Source: Dactylonectria macrodidyma
Taxonomy: Eukaryota > Ascomycota > Sordariomycetes > Hypocreales > Nectriaceae
NCBI GenBank assembly: GCA_020744425.1
Contig: JAGMUV010000002.1
Location: forward strand, 2,028,501 to 2,092,500
DNA length: 64,000 nucleotides
Reading direction: 5' to 3'
In this document: in pieces, positions 33,701 through 45,300 of the stretch
Position numbering within the stretch: the first letter of the stretch is position 1
Layout: each line of letters starts with the position of its first letter
Notes under the pieces: generated by a model
Told to the model about the DNA's origin: nothing
The model's database searches: none
The model's input: only the letters and a program-made list of their open reading frames with translations
Made by a program: the position numbers and the translations under genes

Positions 33701-35068
33701 GCTAGCTGATTGACCTAGTGACGCGGTTGCTCGTCCACCCTTCTGAGTTCTCCATAAACGAGACAACTTGGTGCAGAGCAGACGAGGGGTCCAGAGCCAC
33801 CTAGGTAGGTAGGCAGAGAGTCGCCCACAAGTACCAGGATCGACAGAGACGAAGACAAAAAGAAGCGTCCCGCATCGATAGTCTGAGCCGCGGTTAGCTG
33901 GGCGCGACCTCCTTGTTTGGTCCTCCTTGATCTTCCTTTATTGCTTGTTGATGCATGGTGGCCAATCTCCATTCGCGTCTCGTTTCCCCAACAAGACTGC
34001 AGCCCAGACATAGAAATGAAAGTTACCCACTTAGAGGCGTCGAGGGCAAGCAGTGAAGGTCAAATTTGCTTCGCTTCCCTAAGTCGAACGGAGGATAGGC
34101 CCTGCTGGGCACCACCGAACCCCGTCAGCTCCGGCGAGCGTGTCAACGCAAGTTGCATCGGAAGTGTGGGCCGTGAACCAGAAGATGACGGGCTTCGTTT
34201 CGTGTAACATGTAACATGGAGGGTGCACGCAAGATCCCAGCAACGTCGTAATCGCAGCGGCTCGCCCGATGGGGTCAAGCCTCGAGACTGGGCGGGAGAA
34301 GGCTCTGTAGCGCCGCTAATCAGAAGGCGGTAGGGTGGTAGAGGCATTGCATCAGACGATGCTACGCCTCCCATGCCTCTTTGCCCTCGTGAGTGGTGGC
34401 GACACCCAAGGACCAACATGCGGCGTCTGGCATCCGACATACAGCCACCTTTTGCAACCAACGCCTTGAAGCATGTGTGAAAAGAACGGAGGCCAGCGAG
34501 CGGGTTTTGAGCCCCACGATCGATGGTCGAGGTGTGGGGTTCAAAGAAACGAGCGGCCTGGTCGCGGGCGCTACCGTTAGACCCGACTAGAATCTATCCC
34601 GGACCCTTGTCGATCCCGCTGTCGAATCACGTTCAGTCGGATCTCCATCCCCGGCTACCGCCGTCCAATAAAGCCTGTAGCCAATCAGCCAAAGACGGCA
34701 CGAGATGTCAGGTGGGGCTTCAGCCCGCCAGGGTCTGTGTCTCGAATACCACGGGCAATGAATGAATAGCAATTGTTATCCAGCTGTGTTACGGTAGGCA
34801 TACGAGGTACCCCATATGCAGCTTTCAAACAACATTGCAACTGATGCTGGTCTCGGAAGTGGACTGGGGTCTTCTTCGTATTGGTCGAGCTGTCGACTGC
34901 TGCTTGAGACCATGGCGTGGTCAATAAGCGATACAGGTGACAGCCCGGTTGTCATTGGTATTTTGATGCCAGGTGGCGGACTCGTGGCGCCACTCACCTA
35001 CCTTCTTAGTGAGGGGGTGAATAGCAAAGCCATCTACTGTACTTCGCTCTCTGTGTATGTGTATGTAT

Positions 35069-35086
35069 GAGAGAGGGGGGGGAGGA

Positions 35087-35157
<71 letters not shown>
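35069..35157. repeat. Purine-rich (AG)n microsatellite
   Basis: About 26 uninterrupted AG units at 35101-35152, preceded by GA, G-run and AGG variants from about 35069. The tract is almost pure purine on the plus strand, so it could form triplex (H-DNA) structure. Length polymorphism between strains is likely. Confidence 0.9.
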
Positions 35158-35159
<2 letters not shown>

Positions 35160-38100
35160 CATTTCGCTCAGATAGCTGAGTAGACAATGTGCCAATGCTC
35201 CGCTAGACAAGCCCAGATAGCCGGACCACCACGACCCGATCGGTGGCACCTGTAAGGAGGTGTGTGAGGAATGGGAGAAGACATTTTTGAGACGTGCGGT
35301 AGTGACCGGGGAGCCGGGTGACATAGGTTGGAAAGGGTGCACGCTCGTAGTGACGTTGGTGAAGTGGCAGATCGGTGGAACCGGCAAAAATAGTGAGCAG
35401 ATCGGTGCGCTAAGCTGAAGTCTTGCGAATAGTTCCATCTGTGATCCATCATGCCTGAAACGTCTGAGATGACCATCCAGTAGACTGCTTCCAGCTCGAG
35501 GCAATCAACCTACCCAGTCATTGATACGAGGCCTGTCGGTGCCGCGGCGCGACGACACTTCCGCAGAGCCCGGGCGAGCTGGAGATGCCGAAGCAGGGAC
35601 ATGCTCTATGATACCATGACGCAGAAATGAGGACAGCGTCTTGTCAGGGCAAGACTGGTTGGGTGGTAACGCACTTCGATGTAGGTAGGGTTGTAGGTTG
35701 TCAGTTCGTTGGAGCATGAGGCCTGGGGATCGACGGGGTGTTTTCCCTTTGCTCAGTGGGGCAGCTGCTTCCTCCCCTGCAAGGTAGGCAGGCGAGAAGG
35801 AGCTGCCTATCTTGGTACCAAGGCAGGTACCTACTCTACTGTAGGGAGACAAGTACCTGAAGCTAAGAACCATCAGTGCAGCACCAAATATAACTTTTGT
35901 CTCCCTACAATTGGGGATCAGGGTTACCTACCTACCCTGGGTACTGCGTAGTAGAGAACCTATTGAGTACCTAGGTATTTGTAATTCTAAAATAGACAAA
36001 TAGTTGCTACGCCTCTATTCGAGTGGCTTATGAAATGTGTAAATGTGCATGAATATGCTTTGTGCCCATGCGTGATCATCTGTTCCATTTGGTGCTGGCA
36101 ACGTCAAAACAGCCACAGATGCCCTGCTGTTCAAAACCGCTAGCGTGGTAATGTGTCCCGCGGGGCTGTAGAAGATGACTTGCGAGGAATTCAAAAATCC
36201 AAAATCTTGAAGGCGAGAACGAACAATGATATGTGTGTGAGGCGTCGTCGGAGACGGGCAGCGACCACCCACTCTGTTCACCGATCTGCCACTTGAAGGG
36301 TTCACTTTGGCTCATTCCCGCCGATGAGCGATATCCAAGGTAGACTAGACTACCCGTAGACTCATCCTTCGCTCCCCTAGCCACCTGGCAGATTTGAGAT
36401 CCTAGACTTTAAAGCTGTCGGTGATGGTGGTGGCGTGGACGTGAGAGCCAATGGTCAGATAGCTCATGCCTCCTTGAGGGAGGGGGAGACAGGAGTGCTT
36501 CGTAATTCCTCGCGCTGCCATTGTCATTAGCCCTTCATGGCGTTATGTTTCCCAACGAATCCCAGGTACTTTGCCTACCGAACTATGAGAGACCTTGACT
36601 ACCTAATCCGACGTATGGGTTGCCTTCTTTTTCATTGTTGTTGGTAATCGGCTGCTTAGGTGCCTTGCCTCCCTACCTAAGCCACCTGACTTGGGGCGTG
36701 CCTGCACGTCTTGGCCCTCGCGCATTCTTCCCTCCGCTCCAGCAAGCCCAAAAGAGAAAAAAGAAAAAAATCCAGGTCCGCCTCGGGCTAATCCCAGAGG
36801 GCGCAATTGGCTCGTCGGATGCTGGGTAAGTCGGTCAATGAGGGAGCTGTGGTAAGGATGCCCCAGGAAAGGTCATGGTCGATGAATTCCAAAAAGAGAC
36901 ACAGACAGTAGCTAGGGAGGCAGCTAGGTTAGTGCCTTGAAGCACGTTAAGGTATGTCTTGCGATTCTGCCTCGACTAGCATCGTTGGGTCACCCATGTC
37001 CAACCAACTAACCTCTCGCTGTGAACCGCACGGACTCGCGCAAAGACCTGCATGCTCAGTGCTCACAGAGAGAGGGAGGCCTGCATACTCATGCTCACAG
37101 ATCTGCACGCTTCAACCACTTTGCGGCGTGCGCTGACACAACCAGCTCTGTTTGGCCGCCTCGTTGCTCTGGCTCTCCAACCCTCGTCTGGACTCTCCCA
37201 AGTCATCATTCTTCTGGTTCAACTTTTCCCATTTCGGCCTCTGGCTAAGCCCGCTCGAGGCAAGCTCTGTGTGCGCCTATCGCGTGTGCTTCATTGCTTT
37301 GCTTTGCTCCGTGCCCTCTGCTGTCTGCTGCTTCGCTTCCTAGCTTCCTAGAGGGCGAGATAGCCTGGCCGTTCTTGGGTTGGAACGAGAGCCGAAGCTC
37401 TCCCTCCCTCCCCCACCACGTCCATCTCCGCTTTCACCATCTCCGTCATCGCCATCTCCATCGCCTAACACCAAGGTCCTAGCCTTGCCTGCAGCGTCCT
37501 GCACCTATCGCGCTCTCTTGTGTGCTGTACCCCTTCTTCTAATCCTACCTACCTACCTCCCTGCCTCCTTGCTTCTCCCTGCCTCCATACCTACCTGAGT
37601 ACCTACCAACGCAACTCATTTTCTTTTTCTTGCCTTGTGTACCTACCTACTACCTTACCTCTATCCATCAGTACAAGCACGCCCGTCCACCCGCTGCTCG
37701 ATCCAACATCGCCTCTTATCCAGCCGTACGGCCTCGCACACTCGCCCCTCTCCTCCACACGCCCACCCTCTTATTGCGCTTTGCCCTCCCCCCTCAGCGC
37801 TGCTGCAATCGCCAAGTCCCTACAACCTCAGTCACCTTACCTGAAAGCTGAAATTCACCGTCTCAGACCTCACTTTTGCTCCACCGTGGAATGAATGCTC
37901 CGTCTCGCGTGTGACGGATTCATGGTTGTTACCCTTTGTTATTCTAGGCTTGACGCGCCTCGTTGGCCTCGTTGGCATTGTTGGTATTGTTAGCCCCGTG
38001 CTCTTGGTAGGTACCTCCTGGCCGCCACAGGGCTAGGTCAACACCAAATCCGGCCGTTCACCAACCACTGCCAACCGCTGTCGCCCCTCCCTCTAGCAGA

Positions 38101-38590
38101 AGCAACAGTCTTGTCTTTATCACAATCTCTCTCTCTCTCGCCGTCTCTCTGTCTCTTCGTCTTTCACAGTCTCACCTGACATCTCAATTCTTACCACTCG
38201 GCCTCTCGTCTCGCTGCTGTGCCTCGCCACGCTATCGATCGGGCCGCACCTGACGTTTTGACCGGCCTTTTGGGCCTTGCTCGTGTCTCTCCCACCGGGC
38301 AGCTTTCCCTTCACACCCCCTCCCAGGTACCCCCCGTGTCTTTGTTGGTTAGGTGCCCAGCGACAACCATCATCACCACTTTACCAACACCCACCCAGTG
38401 GACCCATCCGCATTCCTTAGACAAGGTGGGCTGCTGGGGCTTCCGGTCGCGCTGCCATTGGACATTGCCTGGATCATCCATATAGGGCCAATCTGCCCAT
38501 GTAAGTTTGGTCAATCGACGCAAGCGATCCGGGCTGTCATTCTTCTCGCCCAAGTTGAATATTTGTTTCTTCTTTCATACGATTTTCTTG

Positions 38591-38611
38591 ATGGCAACAT
38601 CACCATTCTAA
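38591..38611 (+). promoter_or_regulatory. Candidate six-codon uORF ending 13 nt before the velC start
   Basis: ATG 38591 opens a six-codon frame (MATSPF) with TAA at 38609-38611; the velC ATG follows at 38625. If the transcript includes it, ribosomes would have to reinitiate or leak past. A GTAAGT at about 38501 could also mark a leader intron that removes this region. Confidence 0.35.
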
Positions 38612-38624
38612 GGGCTGACTGTTC

Positions 38625-40055
38625 ATGTCCTTCGCCGCTATCGAGACTGCTGCCAACAGCTTTGCTGCTGTACCGGAAGCCATGGCGCGCCCATATACAT
38701 CAGCCTGGACTCCTGATCCACGTCAACCGTCTCGCGAACCAGTTCAACACCATCACCAGTTTTACAATCATCCACACCAAGACTATCGATTGCCTCCTCC
38801 AACGAGCCTGGCATCTCGACCGCCTGAAAGCCGTGGGCCATCACGCCTACAACCTCTGCTGCCACTACAACCTCAACAACCGCTACAACCTCCGCAGCTT
38901 CCGCCACAATCGAGGCTTGTTCCATTAAACCAAACTGCCGATGTGCCAACCTCCATTCCGCACATCTCACGCCCTCCACCGCCGCTTCGGCCGCCATCTC
39001 ACCACGGGCTGGGCATCACGGCCGATCAACAAAGACAGCATGGGCTACGTCCAGTCCAGACCCCGCCTCTGATTTCTCCTCCCACAAGCTCAAGCCTCCA
39101 AGCCTTCCAGCGCCAGCATATGTCGCATCATGCCCGAGATCAAACTATGCCAGGACCTCGATCTGCATCTTTCACTCATCCGCCTCATATTTCAGCAGTC
39201 GATTCCCACGGCGATCAACGCCCAAATAGCCAGCAAGCTCCCTCATCTACATCCGCAATGGCGCTCTCACCAATGGCTGGCACACCATTAACCTCTCCTT
39301 CTGACCCCAAACCACGCCACATGAGCATTCCCAACCTCCTCATCGATCAGAGTAAACCCAAAAACACTATTGTTAACAGGAAAGCGACTGGACTCGATGC
39401 TGACTACAACCTCGAAATCCGCCAACAGCCTTTAGCCGCACGGTCGTGTGGCTTTGGGGAGAGGGACAGGAGAGTAATTGACCCACCGCCAATTATCCAG
39501 CTCACGATTACCAGTAGCAAACTCAGCAAAGTGGAATTGAACAAACGGCTACGATACCCCCATTACATCATGACCTGTTCCATCTACGATGAGTCGGGAA
39601 CTCAGGATGCAGCTTTCATGCCCGAGGAATACCGCCAGCAGCGCCGGCTCATGGGGTCGCTGGTTGGTGCGCCCTTTGTTGGCAAGGACGAATTTAACAT
39701 GGAAGGGTGCTTCTTTTGTTTCCCTGATCTGTCCTGTCGGACACCAGGGACCTTTCGCCTCAAATTCAGTTTAGTCATGATCGACCCTCCTCGGGCAAGC
39801 AACCTGGTGCACTTCCCCGTTCTCATCGAGGCCACCACCAACGTCTTCACCGTTTACAGTGCCAAAGACTTTCCCGGAATGCAGGCTAGCACCAGGTTGA
39901 CAAAACGACTAAAGGAACAAGGATGTATCATTTCCATCAAGAAGGGCAACGACAGGACGAAGAACTCGAGGAACCGTGATGACTCAAGTGATGGGGAGCC
40001 AGACGATGCGGGTACCTCTGCGCAAGGCAAGAGGCAACGACTATCAGGCGAATGA
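38625..40055 (+). CDS. velC: Velvet-domain regulator, VelC-like
   Basis: Velvet proteins are fungal transcription regulators with an NF-kB-like DNA-binding fold that control development and secondary metabolism. The single-exon frame encodes 476 aa. Residues 1-250 are low complexity (Pro, Gln, His, Ser). The velvet domain is C-terminal at about 260-441: YNLEIRQQPLAARSCGFGER, IDPPPIIQLTI, MPEEYRQQRRLMGSLV, GCFFCFPDLSCRTPGTFRLKF, and DFPGMQASTRLTKRLKEQGC. A basic, acidic and Ser-rich tail with KRQR follows. A long N-terminal extension plus a C-terminal velvet domain, together with the RLMG...SPFVG-like and FPDLSCRTPG blocks, fits VelC better than VeA, VelB or VosA as I know them. I start at ATG 38625; an internal Met20 (MARPYTS) or a spliced upstream exon are alternatives. 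A 12-bp T/A hairpin lies about 230 bp after the stop. Confidence 0.85.
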   Translation: MSFAAIETAANSFAAVPEAMARPYTSAWTPDPRQPSREPVQHHHQFYNHPHQDYRLPPPTSLASRPPESRGPSRLQPLLPLQPQQPLQPPQLPPQSRLVPLNQTADVPTSIPHISRPPPPLRPPSHHGLGITADQQRQHGLRPVQTPPLISPPTSSSLQAFQRQHMSHHARDQTMPGPRSASFTHPPHISAVDSHGDQRPNSQQAPSSTSAMALSPMAGTPLTSPSDPKPRHMSIPNLLIDQSKPKNTIVNRKATGLDADYNLEIRQQPLAARSCGFGERDRRVIDPPPIIQLTITSSKLSKVELNKRLRYPHYIMTCSIYDESGTQDAAFMPEEYRQQRRLMGSLVGAPFVGKDEFNMEGCFFCFPDLSCRTPGTFRLKFSLVMIDPPRASNLVHFPVLIEATTNVFTVYSAKDFPGMQASTRLTKRLKEQGCIISIKKGNDRTKNSRNRDDSSDGEPDDAGTSAQGKRQRLSGE

Positions 40056-40282
40056 TAGCTCCATGGAACCAGAATTACGTGGGGTTTGGCCGAGCTATAA
40101 CTTCGCCGTGTTTCCGAGACAAACCGCTCCTACAAATGCTGGATTGGGTTTATTTAAGGCTTGATATTTCTTTGCTTCGTCATTTCCTTTCTTTCATCTA
40201 CACCATGGGGACCTCTCTGCATATTGTTGTTATACCCACGAATTGGTCTGTCCTCATGATATACGGCAAACGGTCTTTTAGC

Positions 40283-40309
40283 TTCTTTTTTTTTTATAAA
40301 AAAAAAGAA
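40283..40309. terminator. T/A hairpin downstream of velC
   Basis: TTC plus nine T pairs with nine A plus GAA around a 3-nt loop, giving a perfect 12-bp stem about 230 bp after the velC stop. In RNA it would be a U/A hairpin near the likely 3' end. A role in 3' end formation is a guess; it may only be a simple repeat. Confidence 0.35.
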
Positions 40310-42338
40310 ATTGTTTGAGGACTTCTCTCTCGTCTAGGGACTAACGGGGACTGAGAAATTACGTCAATATTCGGGAAAGGAAGAGGAAAATGTATTCGGT
40401 ATTATTGGGGTATTGGCTTTCAGGCACCTTGCCTGATGCACTTGCGATGAAGTGTAGCTCACACTGATGCTACTACAGATTCATATTGATTACAAGGTCC
40501 CTGTGGCAACAAGAGTTCCAAGAGTTACATTTGGGGCTGGGAAGGTCGTCAAAGGACGCAACAAATACATGTCGTGTAGGGCAATTGCAAAACCTCGAGC
40601 TGCCTAAGACGCAGATTCCGCAGTACGTACAACATGCTGCCACTATCCACGGGGGTGGGGTTTCGTCAATCCAACTCCACCCTTTAGTGACCAGCGTTCG
40701 AGTTTACATTGTGGAGACTTGAACAAGAAAAGCGCTTCGAGACGAGCCATCGTTCTAGTCTCACTCAGACTTGAGCTGGGGTACCTTGCGAGCTGATGGT
40801 TCGGCGACCGATGATGGAATAGATCTGCAAAGACCTGGACAGGTTTGGCAATTGGCTTTGCTTCTATCAAGCCTATCAAAGACAAACCGTTGGGCATATA
40901 AGAATTCGGTTGGTTGTCACGCGCCCTGGCCGTGTCTCGCTCCAAGCTTCGGGTGCTTTGCTTCAGAGCCTATCTGCAGCTATGATAGCGGCCAGTTGGA
41001 ACGGGGAGGGAAAGTATGGGACACTGCCAGCCATGTTTTCGCCTCAATTTGGGCGTTTCCGGAAGGGTGGGAAAATGAAGCTTACAGCTATTGTTAGTAC
41101 AGTTCGGCAAGTCAAACACTCAACATGAAAGCTAGTGGAGCAAGCTCACATTCATTCCTCCGACGGTGCCCGTTTATTCGATAATCGAACACGGATCTCC
41201 AAGCCATCTCAGTCGTGGGAATCCAAGGGAGGAAATCCTACTCTAGCTTCGCCCCCAAGCATGTGGCAAAGAGTACGAACAGTACGAACAGTACGGGAGA
41301 GTGTTTAAGCCAAAAGAGACATGAATATGGCGAGGAGACGACAGTGAGATCTCCGGACCATCAAGCATAATTTTACGCAATAAGAACTACCTATTCCCTA
41401 GTAGTACACACGAGTGAGCTGCCCAGCACTGTCGGTTCAGGTGTTTGCCAAGGACCAGGGAGCCTGCCTAGGAAGGTAATCTCGGGATCTGCCGAGTGCT
41501 TCCGTTGTGGCAAGCAGGGGACGCCGCAAGGGTTTACAACTGCATGTGTCCTGGGAGGGAAGGGAGCATGCCAGGACCGGGATCCCGGATGACTTTTAGT
41601 TGGTTCATTGGTGGTTCGGAGCGAGACAACAACCCTGGTCGACGATCTCGACCTACCTAGATGGCCTACTACTACGTACGTCGTTGATGGCCTACATGGT
41701 ATGATTGATGATGGGCGGGAGTGGCTTCTGAAAGTTGCAGCATCCAAAGGGGCCCGAGCCGAGTTGCCACAGGGTCCGCGCCGACTCCCCTTGCGAAGCA
41801 TGGGAGAACATGTGAGTACGGAACTTTGTCATTCGTTATTAGGGGCCTTCTGAATCCTGCATTTTGCAGATGGCCGAGCGGCATCTCAATTGGTCCTGAA
41901 TGTTGAAGCAAATGTGGGACTGTCTCTGGCAGGAGGTGGGACGGGAAAGCCGCCAATTCGACAGATCATGGAGGTGGTTTCCATTGTTTTGTTTCTGTTG
42001 TTGACGCATTTGCACTGGCACCAACAGGCTGCGTCTAGGAGACCTAGAGGGGAATAAAGCAACCCCTGCCGTTGCGAGGAAACCAATGGAGGGCATGTTT
42101 CCCCGACCCATCAGTCATTAGCGCATTTGTTGTCTCCAATCTCACAGTTCACAGACGCTCAGATGACGATTTCGTTTTGCGAACATTCCAGATGCGCTTT
42201 GCGGGCCTATTCAGCCACACAGAAACAAATGGGCGTTTTTAGCTCCTCCTCAGCTTGCCGCCGCGTCCCAGGTACAGAGCGCAGGACTGTGGCTTCAGGC
42301 AGCTGAAATGGGATCTTTCTCGGTTATTAGGCCAAAAG

Positions 42339-42380
42339 GATTCAGCCAAAGGGATTCAGCCAGAGGGGTTCAGCCACACG
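42339..42380. repeat. 14-bp tandem repeat with TTCAGCCA core, three units
   Basis: TTCAGCCA occurs at 42341, 42355 and 42369, exactly 14 bp apart, within units of the form GGATTCAGCCAAAG. A further copy lies at 42210 (TTCAGCCACAC), and its extended form matches the third unit. Confidence 0.7.
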
Positions 42381-45300
42381 GCTGGGAGAAGGAAGGGGGT
42401 GGAGTAATCGCGAGGCTGTCATGGTTATGGCAGTCATCGGGCGATCGGAAACCTGGTCCGCCTTCGAGTCATGATAGAGCAACTCTGCTGCAAGAGGAAA
42501 ATGACCTGTCAATGAGGTTGTTCGGTTCTAGTTTCGCTTCGGCGAGACTTCGACTTCTCGAAGCGGCAGAGTGGGGTTTCAAACGGTGAGGAGATGTCGG
42601 CCGAAGAAGAACCCGTGATGTCAGGGCTCGGCCTAACTATGAGAACCACATACGTAGGTACGTCAGCTCGTGCCCATGCGGCCTCGGCAATCACCGATCA
42701 GTCGCAGCAGCGGGCGGCCGACGGGTGGAAAAGCGACATGGCAAACGTGCCATCTCGTAAGAACTCGGGGATGATCCGGCCTCGTAGTATCACCCCACTA
42801 CCAAAAAAAAAAAAAGCAAATCCCACGGCGCCCAATATTGGCTATGGCTGATACCAGTCGTCTAAACTTGCCCAGGTAGGCCGATTGGCGGCTTGGCGGG
42901 GGAACTGTTAGCTATCAACTCCCACACCAGAAAGACAGGCTCCGAAGGACCTCGGCCAACTGTGAGATGGGTACTTTGACATGTTTCCTTCCATAATCCG
43001 GGAAATCGACATGTCCTCTGCAGACGAGACAGCATTCAATGGTGCTTATCCCTTCTTTTCTCTTCCTACCGTGCATACACTTGACACAGGTAGCAACAGT
43101 TGGGAAATCTCGATGCGAAGAGATTTGAGGGGCCAGCACCAGAAGGGAAACCTCTCAGGTCAGATCCTTGTCTGCTAATATTGAGTGGAAGAGTTTGGTC
43201 CATGCCGGTCCAATCTGCTGATCTTTCCGAGGCCTAGAAATATTTGGCACTACGTCTTTCATTGACGTAGAGTCATCCAGTGGGGTTCGCGGAATGTGCC
43301 TCTGACGTCTGCAACGGCTGACTGCATCTTACTGACAATGGTTTAGCTTATAGTCAATGACGCGACTAACATAGAGACTACGAATGTTCGAATCATGGCG
43401 ATGCCGTGAATCGCGACATCTTGGAAGCTAACGGCTACCCATTTAGCCCGTTGTGTTCTTGAATCACACGATGTCTGTAGATAATTGCAAGATTTGTCAA
43501 CCATAGTACGATCTTGGTGCTGGAACTGAGAAGCTGTAAGTTTCGAAACGCATGAAGCCGGTGTGTCGTTCCATAAATTTTGGCATTTTCATACAGGTAT
43601 CCGTGATCAGTCACGAAACTTGGAGAATGCACGTGAAGATGTCTATGGTCTGCCGAATGGGTTGGAGGAGGGAGGACCCGGGCTGCCCGTGTGAGTTGTA
43701 ATCTAGAGAGGGATCTCGACATTTATTGTCGTGGCAAGTCCTATCAAGATGTGCTGAACTAAGTTTTTTTTCTCAATTGAATCAACCACTGGAAAGCATA
43801 CAATATCAAATAACGGACACGGAACTCTAATAGTAGTTCGTAATGCCTCGCCCATTCCTCTCAGCCTCCCAGGCTAGACTAAACGAGAGATATATGAGTA
43901 GTCTAGAACTTGCTGTTCTTTGCATAATGCTTGACATAGTTGAACACCATAATTGATCACTGAATCTAAACCTAGCTCAGTTCTTGTGAGGCCTGGATTT
44001 TTCACGTGATTGTGTTGACCTAATATCAGCCTTAACGATGGTCAACTTAAGTAGTACACAATTGAGACGTCGATCACCAACGACCTCGAAGAAATCTAGA
44101 CAAGAAAAAAACGCAGAAAGTTCATCTTGAGTCAGGTCGCCCAATTAGTCATGAGCTTGGAGTGGTAGAGAGGTTAAAACATGAACAAGTATCCGCGATG
44201 GCTTGGAGAGGTCGGGTGCAGGGTAGGTCCCATTGGCCAAGATTTCCAGTCCCGGGATGGTTTGATGGCTTTGGCCACGAGAGTATTGGTGGTTGCTTCC
44301 TATTGATGCTGTAGCACATTAAAATAAACATCAGTGATGATCAGGTTGCGATTGATGATGCACCAGGTTTCACATTTGGCCTTGAATTACCTGGCATGGC
44401 GCCTTGAAAGGGTTTTCGGTCTATTTAGGGTTCATGGAACAGTGTCTTTCGTGGTTTCGTGCCTCAAAATTATGCGATAATATCTGCTAGAATAGAAACA
44501 AGGTCATTTTTGGTGCGGTCAAGCAACATAAGATGAAGATGAATGTTTTCATCTATTTCCTACGCACTCTGTTACACAAGACAGCGGCTGGTTGGACGGG
44601 TGGTAAGTATTGGGTCATGATTGACAAGATGGTGGGCGTGCATATATGGTATTATATGCTTCCGCCTGAGCCTGCCATCGCCATCAGTTTGTTGGTGGAG
44701 GTAACTGCTGCATCGTATCATGAAGTAGTGGTTGGCTCGTACGCCACGAATGCATAGACAATATATATAGTCCCTATGTAAGAGATGCAGAGGAGCGGGT
44801 TCTGAGAGAGGGCACAAGCACCAAGCATTGCATATGCAGTGTGCGCCAAGTTCACACTGCAAGGAGCACGAGGAGATTATCACCATCGTATTCACCTCTC
44901 ACATGATACTACATAGTACACCTCGACGGCCTGGCTGGGGATGCCTCATCAGTGATGGGTTGTATAGGTGTATCATCAGTATGAGCACGGAGTAAGCCGA
45001 CCTACATAGGTCATTGTTTCGACGGGTTGATCGAGTACACGACAATCGGTGGGCCTTAGCTTAAGTCGAGAAGGTCAGTACCCAACAAACTTTATTGAAT
45101 CAGGGCGGGAAGAGATAAGGTGTGACGTGTCATGACTGGACTGTCTGTTCATTCACACCCTCGCTGTCGCCAATCTTGGATCCGACGCATCACTGAGAGG
45201 CAGATCATCCGGACTGAAACCATGATAACGACTTGCATACGCCAATGTGTGAAGTCGTGGTTCTAATGAGGAGGAATTGGTTGACTTGAACAATATTGAG

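Larger units (their letters stand above)
30778..38624. other. Large gene-poor region upstream of velC
   Basis: About 7.8 kb with only short, unrecognised open frames on both strands. A long (AG)n microsatellite lies at 35101-35152 and a tandem duplication of GCATGAGGAAT at about 32024-32047. From about 37400 to 38620 the plus strand is strongly pyrimidine-rich with CCTA repeats (for example near 37545-37560) and CT runs (38125-38160), consistent with a long velC promoter and leader. Confidence 0.55.

Noticed and set aside
38353..38928. 191-codon open frame overlapping the velC start in another frame
   Set aside because: It begins with GTG and its overlap follows from the low-complexity Pro/Gln/His codons of velC. 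No domain is seen.
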